From contig NZ_CAJHBK010000001.1 of NCBI RefSeq assembly GCF_904846615.1, positions 1,116,001 to 1,180,000 on the forward strand: a DNA stretch of 64,000 nucleotides, read 5' to 3'. Made by a program: the position numbers and the translations under genes. Shown piece by piece: positions 9,063-16,912 of the stretch (positions are counted from its first letter, which is position 1; each line of letters starts with the position of its first letter). The notes beneath the pieces are model-generated. The model saw nothing but the letters and a program-made list of their open reading frames with translations, was not told where the DNA came from and did no database searches. Origin of the DNA: Psychrobacter sp. JCM 18902. GTDB taxonomy: Bacteria; Pseudomonadota; Gammaproteobacteria; Pseudomonadales; Moraxellaceae.

Positions 9063-9689
9063 ATGACTTGTGAATTTTCTATCAAAACCTTTGATGAGCT
9101 GACCTCAGTTGATCTCTATCATATTTTAAAAGCCCGATCACAAGTGTTTGTGGTTGAGCAAAACTGCGCTTATCAAGATATGGATGAGGTGGACTTTGAT
9201 TGCCTACATCTGATCGCGCATCAAAACGAGGCGTTGGTAGGCTACTGCCGTATCATTCCGCCTGAATTTAATAAATTAAAATCCAATCTATCGGTCGCTG
9301 ACCCTACGATTAAGACCAATCATACTGCTATGCCTGCCATCGGTAGAGTGCTGGTATTATCAGAGCACAGAGGTGAAGGTATAGCACGGCAGATGATGAT
9401 TCATGCCATAGCGCACTGCCGTAAAAAATATGGTAAGAAGCGCCCGATTATACTCTCTGCACAAGCCTATTTACTCAGCTTTTATGAGTCCTTGGGGTTT
9501 GTCCCTGAAGGCGATCATTATCTCGAAGACAACATAGAACATGTAAAAATGGTTCTATACGTTGCCAAGAAAAACAAAGTACAAAAAGAGCGTACTGAGT
9601 CTGCCTCCACAACGAACAAAGTATTAAGTTTTCTGCTGTTTATCATGGCGGCTTTATTTGTGTTAGGTCTGCTATATTTGATGATTTAA
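9063..9689 (+). CDS. ElaA-type GNAT acetyltransferase with a C-terminal membrane anchor
   Basis: An N-acetyltransferase of the ElaA branch of the GNAT superfamily. The region from LYHILKARSQVFVVEQNCAY to the acetyl-CoA loop IGRVLVLSEHRGEGIARQMM closely follows ElaA, and SAQAYLLSFYESLGF is the family C-terminal signature. ElaA is usually about 150 residues and this protein has 208. The extra part is a charged linker and one hydrophobic helix (SFLLFIMAALFVLGLLYLMI) at the very end, which implies tail anchoring in the inner membrane. The acceptor substrate is unknown. The gene lies between the ABC exporter and prpD on the same strand, with no obvious functional link. Confidence 0.85.
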   Translation: MTCEFSIKTFDELTSVDLYHILKARSQVFVVEQNCAYQDMDEVDFDCLHLIAHQNEALVGYCRIIPPEFNKLKSNLSVADPTIKTNHTAMPAIGRVLVLSEHRGEGIARQMMIHAIAHCRKKYGKKRPIILSAQAYLLSFYESLGFVPEGDHYLEDNIEHVKMVLYVAKKNKVQKERTESASTTNKVLSFLLFIMAALFVLGLLYLMI

Positions 9690-9740
9690 GCGCGCCGCAA
9701 GGTTTTAATTTTTAACATAATTCAGTTTGGTTGTTTCATA

Positions 9741-9817
9741 TTGAGTGTGCTACTTTTAAATGATGGCTAATTTAAAAAAATGACCGAGATAATGGGTCAA
9801 GAAAGTAGCACACTCAA
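9741..9817 (+). promoter_or_regulatory. Perfect 16-bp inverted repeat in the prpD leader
   Basis: TTGAGTGTGCTACTTT at 9741-9756 is repeated exactly inverted at 9802-9817, 45 bases apart. A smaller TGACC/GGTCA stem (9781-9785, 9795-9799) is nested inside. The right arm ends just before the ribosome site at 9819-9826. It could be a regulator-binding site with two half-sites or an RNA hairpin that affects prpD translation. The sequence alone does not decide. Confidence 0.55.
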
Positions 9818-9833
9818 GGAAGAGGAGACAACC

Positions 9834-11378
9834 ATGTCAAATGATAATTTAGATACAACACATTCAAATAAAAATGATGCCACGGTAGAAAGCAATGTCC
9901 GTCCAGAATATGACATTGAGATTCAAAAGATTGCTGATTATGTGCTTAATTATTCGATAGATAACGACTCCCCCAATAGCGCAGATGCTTGGAATACTGC
10001 GCGTCATTGCTTGATGGATACGCTTGGTTGTGGTCTGCTTGCGCTACGTTTCCCTGAATGTACTAAGCATTTGGGTCCTGATTGTGCCGATCAGCTTACC
10101 CCTAATGGCGCGCGCGTTCCGGGTACAACCCACAGACTAGATCCTATCAAAGCTGCCTTTGATATCGGCTGTATGGTGCGCTGGCTAGATTATAATGACA
10201 CGTGGCTGGCTGCTGAATGGGGACACCCTTCGGACAATTTAGGCGGTATCCTAGCGGTCGCCGATTATATTAGCCAACAAAGTGTCAGTCGCAATCATCC
10301 GCCATTAACCATGCGTGAGGTGCTTGAGGCTATGATTATGGCGCATGAGATTCAGGGGGTAATTGCACTGGAAAACTCATTCAACCGTGTGGGTCTTGAT
10401 CATGTGTTTTTAGTTAAATTGGCCTCTACTGCTGTGGTCGCCAAGCTCTATAAATTACCACGTGAGCGTATCATGGCTGCCATCTCGCAGGCGATCGTCG
10501 ATGGTCAGGCGTTGCGTACCTATCGTCATGCACCCAATGCCGGTAGCCGTAAATCTTGGGCGGCAGGCGACGCTACCAGTCGTGCGGTACGCTTGGTTGA
10601 CATTACTCGTCGCGGTGAAATGGGTATCCCTGGGGCACTCTCTGCACCGCAATGGGGGTTTTATGATGTATTGTTTAGCCATACCAATAAAGACTTAGCC
10701 CTTAAACCTGCAAACGAGCGCCGTTTTACTTTCCAGCGTGAGTTTGGCAGTTACGTGATGGAAAATATCTTATTTAAGTTAAGCTTTCCTGCCGAGTTTC
10801 ATGCGCAGACTGCTTGTGAGGCTGCGGTGATTTTACATCCACGCATTGATGACAGAATCGATGATATTGAAAAAATTGTCCTGATGACTCATGAATCCGC
10901 GATTAGAATCATCTCTAAAGAAGGCACATTGGCCAATCCTGCGGATCGCGATCATTGTTTGCAATATATGGTTGCGGTGCCTCTGCTCACTGGCGATTTA
11001 ATGGCAGAAAATTATGAAGACGATTATCATGCACAGCACCATGTTTTGATCGACGGTCTACGCCGCAAAATGATCGTAGAAGAAGATGTGGGTTATTCAA
11101 AAGATTACCATGACCCAAGCAAGCGCTCGATTGCCAATGCCATTCAGATATTTTTTAAAGACGGTAGCAGTACCGACAAGGTTGTGGTCGAATACCCTAT
11201 CGGACATAAGCGCCGCCGCAAAGAAGGTATCCCTGTATTAGAAGCCAAGTTTCGTGCCAGTTTGGCAACGCGATTTATCGACAGTCGCTGTCAGGATATT
11301 TTTGCGCTTTGTAGCGATCAAACACGCTTAGAGCACACACCTGTACATGAGTTTATGGACTTGTTTATGGCGAATTAA
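9834..11378 (+). CDS. prpD: 2-methylcitrate dehydratase PrpD (MmgE/PrpD family)
   Basis: A cofactor-free dehydratase that converts 2-methylcitrate to cis-2-methylaconitate and also has some aconitase activity. The 514-residue product is close to E. coli PrpD from RPEYDIEIQKIADYVLNY onward, with LMDTLGCGL and the run LDYNDTWLAAEWGHPSDN conserved. The ATG at 9834 is chosen because AGGAAGAGGAG precedes it at 9817-9826. An in-frame ATG at 9780 lies inside the inverted-repeat leader and adds 18 unconserved residues. It duplicates the AcnD-PrpF route encoded upstream and stands apart from the prpC-acnD-prpF block. The convergent SDR gene follows beyond a hairpin. Confidence 0.94.
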   Translation: MSNDNLDTTHSNKNDATVESNVRPEYDIEIQKIADYVLNYSIDNDSPNSADAWNTARHCLMDTLGCGLLALRFPECTKHLGPDCADQLTPNGARVPGTTHRLDPIKAAFDIGCMVRWLDYNDTWLAAEWGHPSDNLGGILAVADYISQQSVSRNHPPLTMREVLEAMIMAHEIQGVIALENSFNRVGLDHVFLVKLASTAVVAKLYKLPRERIMAAISQAIVDGQALRTYRHAPNAGSRKSWAAGDATSRAVRLVDITRRGEMGIPGALSAPQWGFYDVLFSHTNKDLALKPANERRFTFQREFGSYVMENILFKLSFPAEFHAQTACEAAVILHPRIDDRIDDIEKIVLMTHESAIRIISKEGTLANPADRDHCLQYMVAVPLLTGDLMAENYEDDYHAQHHVLIDGLRRKMIVEEDVGYSKDYHDPSKRSIANAIQIFFKDGSSTDKVVVEYPIGHKRRRKEGIPVLEAKFRASLATRFIDSRCQDIFALCSDQTRLEHTPVHEFMDLFMAN

Positions 11379-11422
11379 GCATGTGCCTATTTAAAAAAAC
11401 CCTTATCTTATCAATAAAATAG

Positions 11423-11451
11423 GGCGTGTTCTCATATTAAGGACACGCCCT
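11423..11451. repeat. Minimal hairpin of two facing MITE ends, probable bidirectional terminator
   Basis: GGGCGTGTTCT at 11423-11433 faces AGGACACGCCC at 11441-11451 across a 7-base loop, with TA on each outer side. These are the terminal inverted repeats of the element family seen at 37715 and 63869, with almost nothing between them. The hairpin is flanked by A-rich and T-rich tracts and lies between the converging prpD and SDR genes, so it may terminate both. Confidence 0.75.
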
Positions 11452-11498
11452 ATTTTTATCTCTTGAATTGGCTTTGTGAACGTTTCAATCATTTAGAG

Positions 11499-12290
11499 CT
11501 ACCAAGGTATGGATTCCCCTGCCCAGTCAACAAAGCTTCCTGATTGCACCGCCGTCATACGGTTAAGCACTTCTAATAAGCACTCCGCACTGTAGGCTGG
11601 CGAAAACAACTGACCTTCGACCACATTACCTTGAAAAGGGGCTGATAGTTGCGTATTTACCGTTCCTGGTTGCATGACAACCACGCACCCGTCTTTAAGC
11701 GAGCGACTCCATTCAATACTCAGGTTTTTCATGCCCATATTGAGTGCCGCTTTACTCATACGATAGCTATACCAGCCGCCCAGTTGGTTGTCACTGATAC
11801 TGCCAACGCGCGCGGATATCGTCGCAAAGATCGCGGGCTTGTCATTACTACGCGCAGATTTGGCTAATAGTGGTCTAAAATGCTTGGCAATGAGCAAGCT
11901 AGCTAAGGCATTCACTTGCATATTTTGTAAAAAGAAATCAGTCTCAACCTGACGCAGCGCTTTTTCTGGCTGCTGCGTCGCCGTATGTAATAACCCTGCA
12001 CAATTGATAATCCAATCAATATGAGGGGTTTGCTGCTGAATAACCTCGGCTGCTTGCTCGATACTCTGTTCGTCGCAGAGGTTCATGGATATCCAATGCA
12101 GATTGTCAGCCTCAAAATCAGGTACATTGCGATGATAAGTCGCAAAGACATGAATACCCTGTTTTCCACCATTATCGGTATTCGCATTCTCATCCTTATT
12201 GCCACTGGCAGTGCCATCTACTAATTGCTTAATCATCGCTCTACCAATGCCGCCTGTACCACCAACGATTAGATATGTTCTGTTATTCAT
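11499..12290 (-). CDS. Short-chain dehydrogenase/reductase (CsgA-like)
   Basis: A classical NAD(P)-binding SDR of 263 residues, cytoplasmic. The nucleotide loop is GGTGGIG at residues 10-16, NCAG follows at about 96-99, and the catalytic Tyr176 and Lys180 lie in YSYRMSKAALN. The tail resembles CsgA-type SDRs, which act on unknown small carbonyl or hydroxyl substrates. An unusual Asn/Asp/Gly-rich insert at about residues 29-43 lies after the first helix. The gene is convergent with prpD and divergent from the DUF2868 gene. There is no pathway context from neighbours. Confidence 0.85.
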   Translation of the reverse strand: MNNRTYLIVGGTGGIGRAMIKQLVDGTASGNKDENANTDNGGKQGIHVFATYHRNVPDFEADNLHWISMNLCDEQSIEQAAEVIQQQTPHIDWIINCAGLLHTATQQPEKALRQVETDFFLQNMQVNALASLLIAKHFRPLLAKSARSNDKPAIFATISARVGSISDNQLGGWYSYRMSKAALNMGMKNLSIEWSRSLKDGCVVVMQPGTVNTQLSAPFQGNVVEGQLFSPAYSAECLLEVLNRMTAVQSGSFVDWAGESIPW

Positions 12291-12452
12291 GATGATTCCT
12301 TTTTTGGATTCCCTTTAACAGCGTTTGTTCACCCTCTGTTTTTTTACACTATTGTCATTATCATTTTATTCATTATTCATTTTGGCTGATTTTTATTGTC
12401 TTTACCATGATAAAAATGCTTAATAAATGTTCATTTTTTAACATTTGGCGAA

Positions 12453-12465
12453 GGCGTGTCCTCAT
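12453..12465 (+). repeat. Solitary half-site identical to the MITE terminal repeat
   Basis: GGCGTGTCCTCAT at 12453-12465 is a 13-base exact match to the end of the MITE family (compare 37716-37726 and the ends at 63869). No partner end is seen nearby. It overlaps the GTG that would otherwise start the DUF2868 gene. Confidence 0.5.
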
Positions 12466-12530
12466 ATATACGCTACAATAATCAAGAATTATCTCCTACA
12501 AAAACGCCTTTATATGGATGTTATCGCATT

Positions 12531-13895
12531 ATGCTATCACCCCAAGATCAATTGACTGAGTTGGTACGCACGCTTGAGACTCAGCAACATGTCTTTGCCA
12601 CTGACCCGCTACTTATCACGGAAAAACTACAAGGTGAGGATGGCAAACCCATTCAAAAATTGCACCGCCGAGCCTCACGCATCGATAGTAATGGTGCGTT
12701 GGCACAAGTATTAGGAAAAATTGACGGGCGTATTAAAGGCATCATGGTGGTCATGAGCGTGGTGTGGTGTCTCTCGGGATTTTTGGGATTATTCACCTTA
12801 CTACAGACCAATGTGGTGAATTTCTTTTATGTCTTGGTTTGCTTACTGGGTTTTCATACCATTATGCTGTTAGGCTGGCTGGTGATGACCCTGATTAATC
12901 AAGGCAAGCAGTCTTCGAATTGGTTTGCCAATTTTGTCAGTCCCAGTTATCTGATACGTGGTAAAGACGATGTTACCAAGGCGGCAGTCGACTTGTACGA
13001 GCGCCAATTACAGCATAGTGGGATGCGCTGGTATTTGGGGCGATTTAGTCATCAGTTATGGCTGGCAACGTTGACGGGCATGCTGCTGGCGATTATTTTC
13101 CTATTGATTGTGCGTCAGTATAGCTTTAGCTGGGAGTCGACTTTACTATCCGATCAAGCGCTAATTACTTTGACACAGGTACTTGGCTGGTTACCAAGTA
13201 TGGTGGGATTCGATGTGCCAGATAGCAACGCTATTGTACAGAGTCGCTTGGTGACTGATGCGATGCCATTGACTGTCGCGCGGCAATGGGCAGGCTTATT
13301 GGTTGGTAGCTTGCTGATGTACGGTATTGTGCCAAGAGCGATTGCTTGGGCGTTTTGCGCATTGATGTTCCGTCGTAAAAAGATGCGTTTGGACATCAAG
13401 CAGCCTTATTATCAAAAGATAATAAACTTTTGGCAACGTCAGGTGGTAGATGCTGATGACTTTAATGAAGTGCCCGTTCCTATTGCGCCAAAAGCAGCCG
13501 TCAGCGCTGGCAAGAAGCTGGTTGCTTTGCTTGAGTATCCAGCAGAGCAGGATAACTGGTGGCTTGAAGGTTTGGATGCCAATATTAATAATAGTGAGAT
13601 AGAGAATTTCGGTATCGTTGATGACCGTGACGATATGGCACGTCTGAAGACGTATTTAGACAATCATCCAGTGCAGGTCTTACTTGGTATTCATCATAAA
13701 TCCTTACCTGACCGTGGTACATTGCGTAAACTTGATCAAATCGCTGCTCACGCCAAAAATGGGCTAATTGTGCAGCTGCTGAGTGATTCAAGCGCTTTAG
13801 ACTTAACCAAGCAGGTTGCAGACTATCAAGATGTCCGTTATCAGCAGTGGCAAACCGCACTCTCTGCCCGCAACATTGGTCTAGTGAATAATTGA
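12531..13895 (+). CDS. DUF2868 membrane protein, partner of the DUF3482 GTPase
   Basis: A conserved inner-membrane protein of unknown function, 454 residues from this start. Hydrophobic segments lie at about residues 60-80, 95-115, 185-205 and 260-295, followed by a soluble C-terminal domain of about 150 residues. DUF2868 genes usually sit directly upstream of a DUF3482 GTPase, and this is the arrangement here. The frame is open from a GTG at 12456, but that GTG lies in a MITE-end sequence. I therefore prefer the ATG at 12531 (MLSPQDQLTELVRTLE), although its ribosome site is weak. The two products probably act together at the membrane, which is an inference. Confidence 0.8.
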   Translation: MLSPQDQLTELVRTLETQQHVFATDPLLITEKLQGEDGKPIQKLHRRASRIDSNGALAQVLGKIDGRIKGIMVVMSVVWCLSGFLGLFTLLQTNVVNFFYVLVCLLGFHTIMLLGWLVMTLINQGKQSSNWFANFVSPSYLIRGKDDVTKAAVDLYERQLQHSGMRWYLGRFSHQLWLATLTGMLLAIIFLLIVRQYSFSWESTLLSDQALITLTQVLGWLPSMVGFDVPDSNAIVQSRLVTDAMPLTVARQWAGLLVGSLLMYGIVPRAIAWAFCALMFRRKKMRLDIKQPYYQKIINFWQRQVVDADDFNEVPVPIAPKAAVSAGKKLVALLEYPAEQDNWWLEGLDANINNSEIENFGIVDDRDDMARLKTYLDNHPVQVLLGIHHKSLPDRGTLRKLDQIAAHAKNGLIVQLLSDSSALDLTKQVADYQDVRYQQWQTALSARNIGLVNN

Positions 13896-14025
13896 TTGAC
13901 TAGCCAAAATGGGATTATTAGTTACTTAAGACAAATGGTTAGTATTAATACCGAAATAGCACATAATTTGTTCTACAATAAAAGTCACTGTATGTTTTGA
14001 TCATTAATAAATATAAGACGATATT

Positions 14026-15651
14026 ATGAATAATGATAATAAAAAAGAGAATTATGAACACAATAAGCCTGCTGGTCTCTTTGCAGATAAGGCTTATGAG
14101 GTAACCCCTAACCCTAATACCGCAAACAGCACTTTAAAATCAGTTGTAACTCAGTCAGTGGAAACTCAAGACAATCAACCTTTATCAACTGAACCATTAA
14201 CAACAACGACAAGTATGACAAGGAAAACCATCGCCAGTGGTGAACCGCTAAAATTGGCCGTCGTTGGTCATACCAATACGGGCAAGACATCCATACTGCG
14301 TACACTATTGCGTGACGTCTATTTTGGTGAAGTCAAAAACGAAGCCGCAACTACCCGTCATGTAGAGCAAGCCAAATTAACAGATAGCCAAACGGGCGAA
14401 GTGTTGGTGGTATTGTATGACACACCGGGTTTAGAAGATGCTTCAGGATTGATGGATTGGTTAGAGGACAATACCGCCAGTCGGCGTGATGGCATTGAGC
14501 GTTTGCAACAGTTTTTGGCAGCAGACATTGCCCAAGGTGGTGATGCGCTAAATAGCAATGAGGACTATAGCCAAGAGGCCAAAGTGATTCGGCAGCTGCT
14601 GGCAAGTGATATGGCCATTTATGTCGTCGATGCACGTGAGCCAGTACTCGGTAAATATAAAGACGAGTTAGCTATTTTATCTTGGGCAGCGATTCCTGTC
14701 ATGCCTGTATTCAACTTTACGGACGCTCAGGATGCCAATATAGATGAGTGGCAGACGATGCTGGCAAGACGTAATTTGCATATTTCTACACGCTTTGATT
14801 CGGTCGCGTTTGAATTCGAAGATGAAATGCGCTTATGGCAGAATTTAGCCACCATGCTTACCCACTCTGAGATGCTTGAGCAGTTGATGGCACGTCGTAC
14901 TGAAGACTGGGCACAGCTAAATGACGAGGCCAACATTATCATTGCGGATTTTCTGTTAAACGTCGCGGCTTTTGTTCGTGAGATTAGTGAAGATGACGAC
15001 CCAATGCCAGTATTACAGCAAATGCAAGAGGCCGTGAGGCAAAGTGAACGGGCGATGCAGAACAACTTGCTCAATTTATATAAGTTTTATGACAATGACG
15101 TAGCGGCAACCCCGCTTGAGCTAAAAGCCTATCAACAAGATCCGTTTGACCCTGAGCTGCTAAAAAGTTACGGTATTCGCACCACTTCTGGCGCGGCAGC
15201 TGGCGCATTATTAGGTCTTGGCATCGATGCTGCAGCACTTGGTACAACCTTGGGATTGGGTGCAGCGATTGGCGGTATCGCAGGTGGGCTGTTATCTAAT
15301 ACCAGTAGTATTGCCGATAGAATCACTGGGGTGAAACGTTTGTATATCGATCCTGCTACGTTGACACTACTGGCCACTCGCTCGATAGATTTACTCACGG
15401 CACTACGTCATCGAGGTCATGCTGCAATCGATGCCACGCAATTGCTGTATAAAGGTGAGAAATCCAGTATTGAACAGTCGTTAGATGACGAAAGCACCAC
15501 TGTCACACCATGGCCGACACATAAATTGCCAAGTGAGCTCAAGAAAGCTCGTGGCAAACCGCAGTGGTCATCACTCAGTAGTGGCAAGTCTGAACAAGCG
15601 CAGCTATTACGCGCAGATATGGCATGGTCGCTTTCAGTTAAATTGCAATAG
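14026..15651 (+). CDS. GTPase with C-terminal DUF3482 domain
   Basis: A 541-residue Era-like P-loop GTPase. G1 is GHTNTGKTS (residues 81-89), G3 is DTPGLED and the specificity-loop region follows about VMPVFNFTD. The C-terminal half has a Gly/Ala-rich hydrophobic stretch (about residues 388-425) that could insert in or lie along the membrane. It is preceded by a 75-residue Asn/Thr-rich N-terminal tail. It lies 130 bases after the DUF2868 gene on the same strand. The cellular process is unknown. The AT-rich RelA/SpoT gene begins 59 bases after its stop. Confidence 0.87.
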   Translation: MNNDNKKENYEHNKPAGLFADKAYEVTPNPNTANSTLKSVVTQSVETQDNQPLSTEPLTTTTSMTRKTIASGEPLKLAVVGHTNTGKTSILRTLLRDVYFGEVKNEAATTRHVEQAKLTDSQTGEVLVVLYDTPGLEDASGLMDWLEDNTASRRDGIERLQQFLAADIAQGGDALNSNEDYSQEAKVIRQLLASDMAIYVVDAREPVLGKYKDELAILSWAAIPVMPVFNFTDAQDANIDEWQTMLARRNLHISTRFDSVAFEFEDEMRLWQNLATMLTHSEMLEQLMARRTEDWAQLNDEANIIIADFLLNVAAFVREISEDDDPMPVLQQMQEAVRQSERAMQNNLLNLYKFYDNDVAATPLELKAYQQDPFDPELLKSYGIRTTSGAAAGALLGLGIDAAALGTTLGLGAAIGGIAGGLLSNTSSIADRITGVKRLYIDPATLTLLATRSIDLLTALRHRGHAAIDATQLLYKGEKSSIEQSLDDESTTVTPWPTHKLPSELKKARGKPQWSSLSSGKSEQAQLLRADMAWSLSVKLQ

Positions 15652-15710
15652 TACAAGCGTGAGTAGCAATCTATTTTTAAAAAAATATTAATTATTTGGA
15701 TAGAACTTAT

Positions 15711-16685
15711 ATGAAACATGAAGATGAACTTTTCGAACTAGAAGACCTTCAAGTAGAAAGTTTAAAAGCAGCTCAGATTGATAAAGAAGTATTGGTACAT
15801 ATATATAGGGATTACATGAGCAATCAGGTAATGCTCATGGAACAAGCACGTTACCTTGGTAATATATTACAGAATGGGAATAGCATAAATTCCGTGAAGC
15901 AGAGAATCAAAGACCCTCTTCATTTACTAACTAAAATAGTAAGAAAAAGAAAAGAAGCTCTAAAAGGGAAGGCTGATGTTAAATATTTAAATGTTAACGT
16001 AGATAATTATAAAGATATAATCAATGACTTAGTTGGGATTAGAGCTATATACCTCTTCAAGGATAACTGGGAATGGGTTAACGACTTTGTTCTAGGTAAT
16101 TTTGTCGTATGTGAAGACGAATGTATAACAATCTACCATGCTAACGATGATGATCTTAGTTTATATCCAGAGCATGAGACTACGCATAAAGGATATAAAT
16201 ATGTATTAGACACAAAACCATCCCGCTATCGATCTACGCATTACATAATTAAAGGTATTCCACCTTATGATTTTAAATTTGAACTTCAAACTCGAACTAT
16301 CTTAGATGAAGCCTGGGGTGAAATCGATCACCATATTCGTTATCCAGATTTCCAGAATAATCTAGAACTAGAAAGAAAGATGTCTATCCTTAATGGCGCT
16401 CTTAGTGGATGTGAGGAACTTACCTCGACTTATTTCACTCATTTCAATGAAATAAGAGCTAAGAATGAAGAAGACCTATTGGAAGCAGACGAGCAAGGGT
16501 TAACGCTTATGCCTAGACAACAAGCCTTAGATTTAATTTCTGATAGTGCTAAAGTAACAGACAGTACATGGGATCAAATTATATTAGATTTAGCTTTAAC
16601 AAGAGAAAGAGAGAGAGTGGCAACAAGTCAGGAGATCCTTAAAAATAAAATGTACTTCGAAAAATTCAATATTCAAAAGAAATAG
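15711..16685 (+). CDS. RelA/SpoT-domain (p)ppGpp synthetase-like protein
   Basis: A 324-residue stand-alone synthetase-fold protein with no HD hydrolase domain visible. Family motifs are in order: RIKDPLHLLTK (65-75) for ATP, DLVGIRAIYLF (106-116), YRSTHYII (173-180) and FELQTRTILDEAWGEIDH (190-207) with the catalytic Glu191. The tail from about residue 225 is helical and charged. The ATG at 15711 is used; a TTG at 15696 only adds five residues. Composition is markedly AT-rich compared with its neighbours, which suggests horizontal acquisition. A small ORF starts on the very next base after the stop. It could be an alarmone or pppApp synthetase, including a toxic small alarmone synthetase. 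The nucleotide product cannot be told from sequence. Confidence 0.8.
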   Translation: MKHEDELFELEDLQVESLKAAQIDKEVLVHIYRDYMSNQVMLMEQARYLGNILQNGNSINSVKQRIKDPLHLLTKIVRKRKEALKGKADVKYLNVNVDNYKDIINDLVGIRAIYLFKDNWEWVNDFVLGNFVVCEDECITIYHANDDDLSLYPEHETTHKGYKYVLDTKPSRYRSTHYIIKGIPPYDFKFELQTRTILDEAWGEIDHHIRYPDFQNNLELERKMSILNGALSGCEELTSTYFTHFNEIRAKNEEDLLEADEQGLTLMPRQQALDLISDSAKVTDSTWDQIILDLALTRERERVATSQEILKNKMYFEKFNIQKK

Positions 16686-16874
16686 ATGGAGGATCTACTG
16701 CTTCGTGGTGCAATGAAGAAATTAGAAAATAAACAAGTGGCTAATAAAGAAACAGACTCATCAAAAATTTCACAAAGAGAGCTTCAAATCACTAAATACA
16801 AAAGTGCTTTGAAAGGAGTGTCTGATCAAGTACCTATGATAAATATCAAAGGTGAGGACGAGAAAGACACATAA
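16686..16874 (+). CDS. Small charged protein coupled to the RelA/SpoT gene
   Basis: A 62-codon ORF whose ATG follows the TAG of the synthetase gene with no gap, which favours translational coupling. The product is Lys/Glu-rich (MEDLLLRGAMKKLENKQ at its start), with no membrane segment or Cys. I recognise no family. Its place directly behind a solitary alarmone-synthetase gene, and the same AT-rich composition, make it a candidate antitoxin or regulator. Alternatively it may be a decayed tail of the same gene. It ends 39 bases before the convergent arsA-like gene. Confidence 0.45.
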   Translation: MEDLLLRGAMKKLENKQVANKETDSSKISQRELQITKYKSALKGVSDQVPMINIKGEDEKDT

Positions 16875-16912
16875 ATTATTAGCATTGTATAATCCTATAT
16901 GTCTAAAATTTT

